Positions 7,364 through 17,060 of a stretch of DNA of 64,000 bases are shown here, one piece after another. This DNA is from DASYXZ01 sp035308965 (GTDB taxonomy: Bacteria > Acidobacteriota > Terriglobia > UBA7540), in assembly GCA_035308965.1 (NCBI GenBank), contig DATGFN010000024.1, positions 35,867 through 99,866 on the forward strand, written 5' to 3'. The position numbers and the translations under genes are program-made. Under the pieces are notes generated by a model, which was not told where the DNA came from, did not search any database, and was given only the letters and a program-made list of their open reading frames with translations. Every line of letters begins with the position of its first letter. The first letter of the stretch is position 1.

Positions 7364-10300
7364 AAGTACCCCTGTAGGACTTCACGAAAACGGGTGTAGA
7401 GAAACGAAACGGAAAGCAACGCGACGCCGAGCGCGATGAAGGTCAGGTAACGATCACGCGGAGCGAGCCTCCATACGTCCACCAGAATGATTTTCCCCAC
7501 GCAAGCCAGCAGCAGTCCCATGGCGCTGAGCCGGAAGCTGCGCTCCTTCACGGCCAGGGCAAAGAGGAACACGGCGACCGCTTCCGCGCCCCAGGCCGCC
7601 GTCGCCATGCCATAGGGCCGCAATTCAAGGTAGAGGAAATAAGTGAGCAGGATGAAGTTGGCGAAGAAAAAGGCCTGCTCCGGGCGCCGATTTAAACCGC
7701 TCAGCATTCTTTTGATTTTTCCCCGCCCCGCCGTTTGCGTTGAGGGGGCCGGAAGTTCCAAGCGGAAAGCCGCCAGGAGCGACAAGAAAATCAAGACAAT
7801 GGTCGTCCCCACGGTGGCGAATTGTCCGGACCAGAAAGTGGGCGGCGGAAAATAGCTTCGCTCGTAGAAATTATGAAGGATGGTCCGGGAAAAAACGGCG
7901 GCACCAAGCAGAAGCCCCTGGTGCAGGAAAACCCTCCGCTTGAACCGCCAGGCCATCAAAACGAAAACCAGGATCAATGCCGACCACGCCGCGGCCACCC
8001 AGTCGAGGTCCAACTCAAAACGCATGACCGCGGCCATGGTGATGGTCCCAAGATGGCAATGAATTTGCGCCATCTTCATCCGGCGGTCGCGCTCCAGAAA
8101 GGTAGCCGGATTATCTTGCAGCCGCCAGTAAACGAAATAGAACAACAATGCCAGTGGGATGGCAGTGTAAACGCGCGGGCTCAACTCCCCCGGCGTCTCG
8201 ACGGCGTTGAAGTTCACCAGGAAGAGGCGGAAGAAACAAACGATAAATAGAAGATACGCTTGAAAGCGCAAGGAAGCCGATGCGCGCTCATAACCCAATT
8301 GAAACAGCATGAGACCCACCAGCGCCCACCCCATGGCCACGCTGGTCGGCCACAATTGGTACCAGAGCAGGAGAGTCAGGACAAAAGTCCCCACCCACGT
8401 ATAAGCTTCAGGAATCCATAAGGCTCTGGCGCGCTCGGGATAGCCAATCCACTGCGAGCAAAAGTAGAGTAGAGCGATGGCGAGAGAGATGGTGGTGACG
8501 GCGCGCCAGTTAAAATATGAAACTTCCACCACAGCGAAGTTGACCGCCACTATTCGGATGAAACCCAGCAAGGCAAAGGCATTGGCCTGGGTGTTGAGCT
8601 CCTCAATCTTGAGGTTGGAGCCGCCAATCGCCAGCGCCAAGGCCATGGCCATCCACGCCACTGCCAGCCAGGGCTCCGTAAAAAGGGCCCATATCCCAAT
8701 CATCGCCACTATGCCAGCGATGTAGGATTGAAATCGCACGCACGTTTTTTCGAAATCTGTTTGGAGCAAGTCCGGCCAGCGGCGGGGGACCCAGTGAGCG
8801 TTGGCGTAAAAGACCAACGCAGCCACAGCGCAAATCAACGCCAGTCGCGGATCGCTGAAGTCAACATGCTTCAAATCGCGCGCGTCCGAAAGGCGCCACG
8901 AGTCGATGAAAACGATATGCCAGGCCACCACCAGTTGCGCAGCCATTCCGAGGTAGCGAAACACAATTTCGCGCGTGAATACCCCGGCCAGGAACAGGGC
9001 TTCCGCTTCCATCAGCCAGAGGACAGAGAGGCGGCCGCCGGAATAGCGGAAAGGGAACGCGGCGATCAACAAGGTGGCGCCAATAGTGGTGAGAATCGCA
9101 AACGCGGTGCGGCGCCGGCGTGTGACGGGCAATTGACCGAGCGCCATTTCCATCGCGCCCACCGATACCAGAAACCAAAAAGCCAGCTCGGGACGCGCGG
9201 CCTGGTAATTGATCACGTAGTGGAACAGGCAAGTATTCAGCAGCGCGGCGACGGTGGATACGTTTTCTTCATTCGGAATATCGATGCGCCGGAAAATGTA
9301 GGAGAACCGGAAAATCAGCCAATAGGAAATCAAAAGCGCCGTGCTGAGCGGGAGTTCAGGGAAGGGATGATGGGGCACGCCCATGGGTTCGATGATGGGA
9401 CGCAGCCAGTAATAGTGATTCAAAAATACAGCGAGGATCGCGACCACCTCAAGCTCAAACCAGCGCCGGCGCCCTACGATCACAGCCAGAGCCAGAGCCA
9501 GGATTGCGCCCGCGATCAAACTGTTGACGCTGCCATGACTGATGTTGATGGTGGTGAATGCAAGCAGAAAAGCAAGCCCGGTGACAACCTGTGAGTTGTA
9601 GCGCAGCGTGTGCGCCACCATCGCGGCCGCCACGATGAGGAGGAGAACAAAATCAGCAGACTCCGATTCAAGAATCCGCGTGGCGGCCACGTGATTCATG
9701 GCGTAGGTGGTGAAATAAAGCAGCGCCCAGCCGCCGCCCATGCCGGCACGGGCCAAAATGCGCCAATTGTCTCTACTTTCGAAGTAAATTCCCGGAACCA
9801 GCATCGCCATACTGACAACAAAACTTACAAATAATTTTCCGCCCGGCCCCATTTCCCTCAGCTCATAGATCAGGAAGAGCGCGACGCCGATCACCAGGAT
9901 GATGACGCCCACCTTGTTGAGCCAATTCGTGCCCAGCGTTTCTTCAAGACTGAGAATCGATTTTAACTTTTCACTTTTCTTCTGTGTGGAGACGGTGGAA
10001 CCAATATTGGGCCGGGTGACTGAAGGAGAAACCCTCGGCGCAGAAACGGGTGGCGCGGGAATTGAAGGTGGTTTTGGCGAGGGCATGGCGGGGGGCGCCG
10101 GGATCTCCGGGCGCGCACTGGGAGCAGTCGCGGGAGGAGGCGCCGGGATCTCAGGGGCAGGGTGCGCCGGCTTGACTTGGAGCGGGACCGCGGCCGGTTC
10201 GGAAACTATTGCTCCTGCAGGAGCTTTGGAAGGCGCAACTTGCCTCTCCAATTCCTCCACACGGCCAACAAGTTTGGTCAGTTTTATAACTTGCTGTTCA

Positions 10301-10461
10301 AGCGTTAAGAGACGCGAGCCTAATTCTTTTTCGTTTTTCTCGCTTTGCTCGGCCTTGCGCGCAGCGCGACCGGCGCGCGCGAGGGCAACGAAGGGTAGAA
10401 TGAAAACCGCCCCGATTAAACCGAGAACGAGAATAATGGCAAAAACAATTATTCCTTCCAC
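7360..10461 (-). CDS. DUF2339 polytopic membrane protein
   Basis: A 1033-residue membrane protein. An N-terminal TM helix (about 4-28) is followed by a short coiled coil and a proline-rich linker (about 80-160, PAPPP repeats). The conserved entry TLGTNWLNKVGVIILVIGVALFL then leads into roughly two dozen predicted membrane helices. This is the architecture of DUF2339 proteins, whose function is unknown. The start is GTG at 10461, preceded by AGGA. The stop overlaps the M48 protease start, so the pair is probably one envelope-related operon. No catalytic motif is visible. Confidence 0.88.
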   Translation of the reverse strand: MEGIIVFAIILVLGLIGAVFILPFVALARAGRAARKAEQSEKNEKELGSRLLTLEQQVIKLTKLVGRVEELERQVAPSKAPAGAIVSEPAAVPLQVKPAHPAPEIPAPPPATAPSARPEIPAPPAMPSPKPPSIPAPPVSAPRVSPSVTRPNIGSTVSTQKKSEKLKSILSLEETLGTNWLNKVGVIILVIGVALFLIYELREMGPGGKLFVSFVVSMAMLVPGIYFESRDNWRILARAGMGGGWALLYFTTYAMNHVAATRILESESADFVLLLIVAAAMVAHTLRYNSQVVTGLAFLLAFTTINISHGSVNSLIAGAILALALAVIVGRRRWFELEVVAILAVFLNHYYWLRPIIEPMGVPHHPFPELPLSTALLISYWLIFRFSYIFRRIDIPNEENVSTVAALLNTCLFHYVINYQAARPELAFWFLVSVGAMEMALGQLPVTRRRRTAFAILTTIGATLLIAAFPFRYSGGRLSVLWLMEAEALFLAGVFTREIVFRYLGMAAQLVVAWHIVFIDSWRLSDARDLKHVDFSDPRLALICAVAALVFYANAHWVPRRWPDLLQTDFEKTCVRFQSYIAGIVAMIGIWALFTEPWLAVAWMAMALALAIGGSNLKIEELNTQANAFALLGFIRIVAVNFAVVEVSYFNWRAVTTISLAIALLYFCSQWIGYPERARALWIPEAYTWVGTFVLTLLLWYQLWPTSVAMGWALVGLMLFQLGYERASASLRFQAYLLFIVCFFRLFLVNFNAVETPGELSPRVYTAIPLALLFYFVYWRLQDNPATFLERDRRMKMAQIHCHLGTITMAAVMRFELDLDWVAAAWSALILVFVLMAWRFKRRVFLHQGLLLGAAVFSRTILHNFYERSYFPPPTFWSGQFATVGTTIVLIFLSLLAAFRLELPAPSTQTAGRGKIKRMLSGLNRRPEQAFFFANFILLTYFLYLELRPYGMATAAWGAEAVAVFLFALAVKERSFRLSAMGLLLACVGKIILVDVWRLAPRDRYLTFIALGVALLSVSFLYTRFREVLQGYL

Positions 10462-10660
10462 TGTTTTATTCCTGATGGCTGAGCAATTGCCCGGATATTA
10501 CCACCAACCAACTCAGTTCACCACTTGATAATTCACCTTCCTTCTATCGCTCTTCATGGGAAAAATACTAATTGGGAGTCCGATGGGTAACCAGAGGTAG
10601 TGTGACAGTTTGTGAAGTGTAACAAAGGGGAGGGATGTTGTGGGTGGCTGTGTCGTGAAC

Positions 10661-12034
10661 TCAGAGGAAATGAAGGCCCAATACGATGGCCAGGGCGAGC
10701 GCGCCGGCAAAACTTGTGCCGGAGAAATTGACGATGCCATTGGTCACGAGGCCTTGGCGCTCCAGAGTTGCCCCAAGAATACTATCGAATAAATTCCCTG
10801 CCACTGCGGCGGCCAGTGCGATTCCGGCGCCGGCTAGTGCACGTTGGCCGCACAACCCGAGTCCAAATCCCAGTCCAACCACCAGCGCCGAGGCGATAAT
10901 GCCTGCGGCAGATCCTGCCAGGGATACGCCGCCATTCTCTCCGACAGGAACTTCTTCGAGTAATGCGATCAAGTAAGTGCGGCCGGACAGCCACTGCCCC
11001 AGTTCACTGGATACTGTGTCCCCTGCCGCCTCGGCCACTGAGGCCAAAAACGCCAGCAGGAAAGCGGCTCGGGGAAACGCCGTGATGGCCAAAAGGGAAA
11101 AGAAAGCTGGGACCAGGCAATTGGCAAGAGCTTCGCGCCAGCTTCGCGCTCCACCTCGATGCTCGGCCACTCCGCGTGAGGCTTTCTTGGCGTAGCCTAC
11201 TCGAGTGGCCAAGGACCCGAGCACAATAAACGCGAGCAACACCAGGAAACTTTTGTATCCATCGCCGAGGTAGATGGCCGCGCCCAACACAAATCCCATC
11301 GACGCGCCGGACAGGTCCGCCCATTTCAAAGCCAGAATCAATAATGCAAAAAAGAGATTCACCGCGACGGCTAGAATGATCCGCCGCCGCAAATAAGGGA
11401 AGTTGCTCCAGAACGCCTGCCGCTCAATGTAAGAAATGCTATAAATGAAAGCGCCGCAAACGAGTGGGACCGAAATGTTATCGTCCAGGCCGATGGGCAT
11501 GCTTTCCACCACCGCGCCCACCACAGCGGCGGCGGCGCTGGCCACAAACACATCTTGGATATCAAGCTCCGGCGCCACCCAACGCGTAAGCGCGTAGGCG
11601 CCAAACATTCCGGCGAATACGAAGCCCAGAAATCCCGCCCACGTTTTTTGACGGTTCCACGGAAGCCCCGGCCCGCGCAAAGCCTCGCCCGCCACGCTTG
11701 CCATGCCATCGCCCAGCGCCAGGATCGCCCACACTGCACTGACGATGTACAAGTTGTGGCGATATAGAATAACCGTCACCAACATCGAGAGCGGATAAGC
11801 CAACATCGCGCTGCGGGAATCCACACGTGACGCTTCCCCGCCCCGAGTCCTGAGGTCCACATCAAGTTGGGGCAGAATGAAAGTAGTCAGCAGCAGAGCC
11901 AGCAGGATGCAACCTAGTGCCTGGGTAAAGTTAAGGAAGGGAAATAAAAACGCAAACATCAGCATAGCGATGTGCGCGATCTTCCGGGGAGGGAACAAAT
12001 TTCGCGGAATCGTTGCTGCGGAGGCTGGAGTCAT
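10661..12034 (-). CDS. Fusion of dolichol/phytol-kinase-like domain and DUF92 domain
   Basis: A 457-residue polytopic membrane protein with two modules. Residues about 1-210 resemble the CTP-dependent dolichol/phytol kinase and phosphatidate cytidylyltransferase superfamily: RKIAHIAMLMFAF at the start, then ALGDGMASVAGEALRG and RQKTWAGFLGFVFAG. Residues about 215-457 match DUF92 (TIGR00297 type): the AGDTVSSELGQ motif, then GENGGVSLAGSAAGIIAS and AGNLFDSILGATLERQG. In plants, related proteins VTE5 and VTE6 phosphorylate phytol in two steps; here both activities could sit on one chain. The substrate in a non-phototroph would more likely be another isoprenoid alcohol. Activity is inferred. Confidence 0.8.
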   Translation of the reverse strand: MTPASAATIPRNLFPPRKIAHIAMLMFAFLFPFLNFTQALGCILLALLLTTFILPQLDVDLRTRGGEASRVDSRSAMLAYPLSMLVTVILYRHNLYIVSAVWAILALGDGMASVAGEALRGPGLPWNRQKTWAGFLGFVFAGMFGAYALTRWVAPELDIQDVFVASAAAAVVGAVVESMPIGLDDNISVPLVCGAFIYSISYIERQAFWSNFPYLRRRIILAVAVNLFFALLILALKWADLSGASMGFVLGAAIYLGDGYKSFLVLLAFIVLGSLATRVGYAKKASRGVAEHRGGARSWREALANCLVPAFFSLLAITAFPRAAFLLAFLASVAEAAGDTVSSELGQWLSGRTYLIALLEEVPVGENGGVSLAGSAAGIIASALVVGLGFGLGLCGQRALAGAGIALAAAVAGNLFDSILGATLERQGLVTNGIVNFSGTSFAGALALAIVLGLHFL

Positions 12035-12079
12035 CGCTTATATTGACCTGTTACCAAGGTACGTAAAATGGTTGCGAAC

Positions 12080-12122
12080 CCCCTCCCCCCCGGCCCCACT
12101 CCCGCAAGGGGGAGAGGGGAGA
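12080..12122. repeat. C-rich/G-rich dispersed hairpin repeat
   Basis: CCCCTCCCCCC... followed by CGCAAGGGGGAGAGGGGAG can fold back on itself. A close relative lies at 24205-24256 (CCGCAAGGGGAGAGGGGAGA). It is non-coding. Confidence 0.6.
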
Positions 12123-12147
12123 AATGAAATTGCAAGCTTGCAGGGAC

Positions 12148-13125
12148 TCACTTGGCCTGGGTCGCGGCCTTGTACATCTTCTGAATATAATCGGGCGAAT
12201 CGGGCTCATCTTTCACCCTCAATTTCATCCCTTTGCTGAAGGCCCAACGCTCGATCCAAGATATTCCCATGGGCCCGGCATAATGGTCGGGCAGACTGTA
12301 AGCTTTGTCCTCAAGCGCCCGGTCGAGGGGGATAAAGCGGTAGCCGCGCTTCTCCATCAGGGCCGCGACCTCATCAAAGTGATCGGCGTTGAGCCAATTG
12401 GCGTGCAGCAGCATCACCTGGCGCGGCTCGTAGCCCAAAACTTCCACCGAGAACTTCTCAAAGAAGTCGAACTGCCTTTCCGTGTAGGTAAGATAGGCCG
12501 CCGCGATCCGGCCCGCCAATTCCAGGTCGCCTCCAAGTTTAGCCTTGGTATAAAGAGTTGAGAACATCCAATCCGAGTTTTCGATGGTCACGGGGGCGTT
12601 AATGTAATGGTGGCTGGCCAGAAATTCCTCAAATTCTTTTTTGATTTCAAGCGTCGGCCCGGTCTGAAGAAAGGGAAAGCGAAAGTAGCGCAGCTTCATG
12701 CCGCGCTGAGCGATCAACATTCGGGTCACATTCTCGCCCCGCACCACTTCCGCTTCGAAATCCCGGATAGGCATGGTTTGGAATGAGGGATGTGAAAAGG
12801 TGTGGTTGCCGAGCTCAGCGCCCCGGTCGAGCCACATGCTCAGGAGCGCCGCGCGCGCATCGAGTTCCCCGGGCCTGTAGAGCTGATTCTCATTCACCAG
12901 CCCAACAACCGGAATATGACGGGCCTGAATGCTCGCGGTCAGCTTGTCGGTCATCTGTTGCGTATTGGCAAGACCAGTATCCGCGCCGTTGCGAGGCAAG
13001 TCGTCAAAAGTAATCGCGATCTCCCGCCCGCCTGGTGAGGAAGCACCTTGACCTCGTAGCGCGGTTTGCGAAATAAGAACCAATGCGGCGGAGAAGATTG
13101 CGATCGCAACCAAGAGTCTGCTCAT
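12148..13125 (-). CDS. Exported polysaccharide deacetylase (NodB-fold, CE4)
   Basis: A 325-residue protein with a signal peptide (about 1-26). NodB motif 1 is ITFDDLP with the catalytic and metal-binding Asp pair, and motif 2 is NHTFSHP with the two metal His residues. Motif 3 is probably RYFRFPF. It should remove N- or O-acetyl groups from an extracytoplasmic polysaccharide; the substrate is not readable. The C-terminal part (about 230-325), with VMLLHANWLNADHFDEV and the basic SPDYIQKMYKAATQAK tail, resembles other deacetylases of this length. It is transcribed away from the PEGA/kinase cluster. Confidence 0.9.
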   Translation of the reverse strand: MSRLLVAIAIFSAALVLISQTALRGQGASSPGGREIAITFDDLPRNGADTGLANTQQMTDKLTASIQARHIPVVGLVNENQLYRPGELDARAALLSMWLDRGAELGNHTFSHPSFQTMPIRDFEAEVVRGENVTRMLIAQRGMKLRYFRFPFLQTGPTLEIKKEFEEFLASHHYINAPVTIENSDWMFSTLYTKAKLGGDLELAGRIAAAYLTYTERQFDFFEKFSVEVLGYEPRQVMLLHANWLNADHFDEVAALMEKRGYRFIPLDRALEDKAYSLPDHYAGPMGISWIERWAFSKGMKLRVKDEPDSPDYIQKMYKAATQAK

Positions 13126-13392
13126 GAAGTGTTGACCTAATTCCTAACCTTTGCACAATTCGACCATTCATTCTGTGACGTTTGGGATGTGGAGACAAGA
13201 GAAAAGGATCGTAACCGAGTTCTCTCAACTCTAACTTAAAGTTCCCCGAGCCACGACTATTCGATGACAGGTTTCGAAGGTAACCAGGCCATACATCATT
13301 TGGGCTCGTATCGATTGCTGTCCTTGACTCCCCGGAACCTCAGACATATACTTCACTCAAGCGGACCCACAAGTTTGAAGGAGGATCTTCCA

Positions 13393-14208
13393 ATGCGGCG
13401 CTCGAATTTGCCACCCGTATTCCTCGGCTTGGCCGGACTCCTAGTGTTCGTGTTCTCATCCCCGGCACTGCGTGCATTGCCGGGAACAATCAAGATTCCC
13501 GACTCAACGCCTGTTCCCCTTTCCTTGATGGACAGCCTGAGCTCCGCCACCAACGATGTGGACGACCCGGTCCATTTTGAAGTAACCGATGATGTAAAAG
13601 TTGGGGACGTAGTTGCACTCCCCAAAGGTTCGACAGCCACAGGACATGTCGTTGAGTCCGAGGGCAGAAAACGAATGGGGCGAGGGGGAAAGTTAAACTT
13701 CACAGTCGACTACGTGAAGGCTCCTGACGGCACCAATGTCCGCTTGCGTGCCAGTTCGACAAGAAAAGGCAAGGACGAAACTGGGACAGTTATCATCGGG
13801 ACAGTTCTTTTGTCCCCCCTATTTCTGATCAGACGTGGGCACGAGACAGAGATACCCAAAGGCACAAAGATCAACGCATACGTTGATGGAGACAGGGAGG
13901 TCACGCAAGGTGGTGCTCCATCAACTTCTGTAGATCCCCCGAAGGGCGGCGGGAGTGGATCATCGCAAAGCGTGACGATCACGCAAGAAGTCGAGCTCTC
14001 AACCGTTATCGTCAAATCCAATCCCGACGGCGCCGACATCGTAGTGGATGGCAAGTATGTGGGGAACACGCCGTCCACAATCACACTGAAGCCGGGAGAT
14101 CACGCCGTCTCCTTGGAGAAGACAGGCTTCAAGAATTGGCAGAGAACCATGACGGCGAGTTCGGGCGGCATCGTGACGATAGACGCCACGCTCGAGAAGC
14201 TTCAGTGA
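13393..14208 (+). CDS. Exported PEGA-domain protein, paralogue 1
   Basis: A 271-residue protein starting at the ATG at 13393, which has the strong ribosome site GAAGGAGG just upstream; an ORF open further upstream lacks one. There is a signal peptide (about 1-28). Residues about 29-165 form a domain with IKIPDSTPVPLSLMDSLSSA and DDPVHFEV shared with the paralogue at 16105. After a Gly/Ser linker, a PEGA domain follows (about 195-270: IVKSNPDGADIVVDGKYVG, GFKNWQRTM). PEGA domains are extracytoplasmic beta structures often attached to bacterial kinases. Its partner may be the kinase encoded 44 bp downstream. Confidence 0.85.
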   Translation: MRRSNLPPVFLGLAGLLVFVFSSPALRALPGTIKIPDSTPVPLSLMDSLSSATNDVDDPVHFEVTDDVKVGDVVALPKGSTATGHVVESEGRKRMGRGGKLNFTVDYVKAPDGTNVRLRASSTRKGKDETGTVIIGTVLLSPLFLIRRGHETEIPKGTKINAYVDGDREVTQGGAPSTSVDPPKGGGSGSSQSVTITQEVELSTVIVKSNPDGADIVVDGKYVGNTPSTITLKPGDHAVSLEKTGFKNWQRTMTASSGGIVTIDATLEKLQ

Positions 14209-14252
14209 GCTGAGGCGGAGGGACGCCCCGACTTACCCGGCAGGCTAATTTC

Positions 14253-15827
14253 TTGGCGAAGACTCTCACCCAGATCGGCAAATACCGGATTGAGCGCGAG
14301 CTCGGGCGTGGTGCGATGGGTGTGGTCTACAAAGCGTTTGACCCTGACGTCGAGCGCAATGTAGCCATCAAGACTATGCGCCTGGACGTAGAGTCCTCCG
14401 ATGACGTGCTGAATCGGATGAGGCGCGAGGCCAAGTCCGTCGGCCAGCTTGAAGATACGAACATCGTTACATTGTATGAAGCGGGAGAATCAAATGGCCT
14501 GTTTTACCTGGCCATGCAATTTATCGAAGGGGAGACGCTTCAGGACCGCATTGAACGCCAAAAATGGTTCACGCTGAAGGAAATCCTGGACCTCTTTGCC
14601 CAGATTTGTTCCGGCCTCGATTACGCGCACTCGCGCGGCGTGGTCCACCGCGATATTAAACCCGCCAACATCATGATCACCAAAACCGGCGTGGTGAAGC
14701 TGACCGACTTTGGCATCGCCAAGCTTGCCGGAGGAGGAGGGACGTCCACCTCCGGGCTGATCGTCGGAACTCCCAGTTATATGTCGCCGGAACAGGCCGT
14801 GGGCAAACCGCTGGACGGACGGTCGGACATTTTTTCCCTGGGATCGATCCTTTACGAACTACTGACAGGCGAGAAAGCGTTCCCCGGCCAAAATGTAACC
14901 ACGGTGATGTACAAGATCGTGCATGAAAGCCCTACGCCGGTTTTGGCTTTGCAACCGGGCCTGGATCCGGGAGTCGAGCCCATTGTTCTGAGGGCATTGG
15001 CCAAGAATCCGGACGCCAGATTTCAATCCTGCCGGGAATTCGCGCAGGCCCTTCAGGAATACGTCAGTCATTCTGTGGCCGGCAACACCATTGCCGCGTC
15101 TCCCAAGAGCCTTCATTCGCCTCGTGCTTCAACTTTTGCCTCAAGCGGTGGCCCGAGTGTAAGTGCAAGTGTGCCCGGCATGCCAGCGGCGCCACAGACG
15201 ATGCACGGCGCCGATCAGGGCGCCGCGGCCACAGGTCCTGCAAGAACAGGTAAGCCGCTCGCCTGGCTGGCCATTGGCGCATTGGGCTCGCTGCTTTCGG
15301 TGGTTATCGTGATGTTGGTCCTGCAAATGCGGAAGCCGGCTCAAGTAGCTGCGCCGCCACCGTCAAAACTCACGAGCGGCCCGGTAACGACTTCGCCGAC
15401 AACTCCTCCGCCGGGATCATCATCCGGATCAATCGCCGCGAATCCCGGCGACAAACCGCAAACCCCGGCTGATACCCAGCAAAGTGACGGTGAGGAATCC
15501 AAGACAGGTCCCGCTTCACACGGGGATACGGAACATTCGGTCCAGCATGTCCCACAGAACCCACCTGCCGAAATCCGGCCCCCAACCCATGGGCCAGGAT
15601 CCCAAAGCCAGAAAGTCATTCCGCCATCCCAAACCGACCCACCTGAAACCGTGAGTTCACTCATCCTAAAAGGCGATATTGCCTACCAGCAGGGCCACTA
15701 CGAAAATGCCCTCGCCTCCTACAAAAAGGCTTACCAGATGGATTCAAAGAGCGCAAAGGCCAAGCGAATGATTGGCGTTGTTTTGACGCTCCTAAACCGC
15801 CCTGAAGAAGCATCTAAGTATCGGTAG
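14253..15827 (+). CDS. Transmembrane Ser/Thr protein kinase with C-terminal TPR
   Basis: A 524-residue PknB-type kinase with start TTG at 14253. The kinase domain (about 10-270) is complete: glycine loop GRGAMG, VAIK lysine, catalytic HRDIKPANIM, DFGIAK, activation-segment GTPSYMSPEQA. A hydrophobic segment (about 332-356, LAIGALGSLLSVVIVMLVL) is the single membrane anchor. It is followed by a Pro/Ser/Thr-rich external region and a TPR unit near 470-515 (GDIAYQQGHYENALASYKKA). It probably phosphorylates cytoplasmic proteins in response to an external signal. PEGA proteins on both sides are plausible partners. The short chain past the TPR suggests only one or two repeats. Confidence 0.94.
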   Translation: MAKTLTQIGKYRIERELGRGAMGVVYKAFDPDVERNVAIKTMRLDVESSDDVLNRMRREAKSVGQLEDTNIVTLYEAGESNGLFYLAMQFIEGETLQDRIERQKWFTLKEILDLFAQICSGLDYAHSRGVVHRDIKPANIMITKTGVVKLTDFGIAKLAGGGGTSTSGLIVGTPSYMSPEQAVGKPLDGRSDIFSLGSILYELLTGEKAFPGQNVTTVMYKIVHESPTPVLALQPGLDPGVEPIVLRALAKNPDARFQSCREFAQALQEYVSHSVAGNTIAASPKSLHSPRASTFASSGGPSVSASVPGMPAAPQTMHGADQGAAATGPARTGKPLAWLAIGALGSLLSVVIVMLVLQMRKPAQVAAPPPSKLTSGPVTTSPTTPPPGSSSGSIAANPGDKPQTPADTQQSDGEESKTGPASHGDTEHSVQHVPQNPPAEIRPPTHGPGSQSQKVIPPSQTDPPETVSSLILKGDIAYQQGHYENALASYKKAYQMDSKSAKAKRMIGVVLTLLNRPEEASKYR

Positions 15828-15904
15828 CACGCCTGAGTAATCCAGAACACATGACGCCCGCGGCTAGCGATAGGGGTGTTATTTGGAACTGGGTTCCTTG
15901 CGAG

Positions 15905-16020
15905 ACCCGCCGCGGCGGGTCATTCCCTCGAAAGCGGGAATCCAGTGTTTCGTTCGCACATCTGTAATGATTTCGGGGATTGGGTTCCCGCTTTCGCGGG
16001 AATGACTGCCAGCGGGAACG
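15905..16020. repeat. GTCATTCCCGC-type inverted repeat pair
   Basis: The arm at 15920-15944 (CGAAAGCGGGAATCCA) and the arm at 15981-16005 (TTCCCGCTTTCGCGGGAATG) are inverted copies. ACCCGCCGCGGCGGGT sits just before. This is a widespread kind of bacterial intergenic palindrome. It is non-coding. Confidence 0.7.
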
Positions 16021-16104
16021 CCTGACGATTTGACTTATCTCTGCGGGAAGTATAAAGTGAATTAATATTTCTAACGTGATCTTAGCACTTTGGAAAGTTG
16101 CGCC

Positions 16105-16884
16105 ATGACCTGCTTGAGCTTTCGAAAAACGTTTTCAGGATTCGCTCTGCTTGGCTTGCTCCTTCGAACGTTGCCATCTTACGCGGCATTGCCTTCTCAT
16201 ATCAAAATCCCGGACTCCACCCCCATACAGCTCACGATGATGGACCGCCTGAATTCCGCCACCAGCGAACTCGACGATCCTGTCCATTTTGAAGTGGCGG
16301 AGGATGTGAAAGTGGAGGGCATCGTCGTGATCCCGAGAGGCTCCGTGGCCGTCGGTCACGTGGTGGAAGTCCAGCACAAGCAACGCCTGGGAAAGCCGGG
16401 CAGGCTTGTTTTCTCGGTCGACTTCGTCAAGGCGCCCGATGGAAGCAACATCAGCGTGCGCCAGCAGGCCGCGCGCAAAGGCAAAAGCAAACGCTCAGGA
16501 ATGCCCACCCCCATGCGCGTATTGGCCAAGGGTAAAGATTTGGAAATTGAGCAAGGCACTCACATCCTCGCCTACGTCAACGGCAATCACGAGGTTTTGA
16601 CAGGCAACATTACGCCATCTTCGGAATCTCAAGCCTCCGTCCAGGTCATGACCGCCGTTTCATCCAGTGACATTTCCAGCGTCGTCGTAACCTCCGCTCC
16701 CAACCACGCCGACATCACGGTTGACGGCAAATTTCTGGGCACAACTCCCTCCACCGTTCGCATCAATTCCGGAGATCATTCGGTCACCATCGAGAAGGAT
16801 GGCTTCAAGGCCTGGCAACGCGTGATGACTTTGATCCCGGGCGGAAGCATCACCCTGGACGTTACCCTCGACAAAATCCCTTAA
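16105..16884 (+). CDS. Exported PEGA-domain protein, paralogue 2
   Basis: A 259-residue protein from the ATG at 16105 (a TTG at 16090 is possible but less likely). There is a signal peptide (about 1-27). The N-terminal domain (IKIPDSTPIQLTMMDRLNSA, DDPVHFEVAEDVKVEG) and the PEGA domain (ADITVDGKFLGTTPSTV, GFKAWQRVM) match the protein at 13393 in order and spacing. The middle linker differs. The two genes flank the Ser/Thr kinase, so duplication around or with the kinase is likely. The role is probably extracytoplasmic binding or scaffolding and is not established. Confidence 0.85.
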   Translation: MTCLSFRKTFSGFALLGLLLRTLPSYAALPSHIKIPDSTPIQLTMMDRLNSATSELDDPVHFEVAEDVKVEGIVVIPRGSVAVGHVVEVQHKQRLGKPGRLVFSVDFVKAPDGSNISVRQQAARKGKSKRSGMPTPMRVLAKGKDLEIEQGTHILAYVNGNHEVLTGNITPSSESQASVQVMTAVSSSDISSVVVTSAPNHADITVDGKFLGTTPSTVRINSGDHSVTIEKDGFKAWQRVMTLIPGGSITLDVTLDKIP

Positions 16885-17060
16885 CCCTGCGGCCCCGCTC
16901 GGCTGTGGAGTCGCGCGCCGTTCACCAAAGGAAAATCGCCGCATTAAGGGGAGAAATCCAGCCTCTTCACGACTTGGGATTTCAATCTGCTTTTGGTCTA
17001 TACTCGCGCGGCGCCGGATTCATTCTGAATACAGCGTTCATAACCAAATGAGGAGGCACC

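Noticed and set aside
8728..9594. 288-residue plus-strand open frame
   Set aside because: It lies fully inside the DUF2339 gene on the other strand; Arg/Gln/His-rich translation without motifs is typical of an antisense shadow in GC-rich DNA.
10513..10740. 75-residue minus-strand open frame
   Set aside because: It overlaps the end of the kinase-like/DUF92 gene in another frame and has no start signal.
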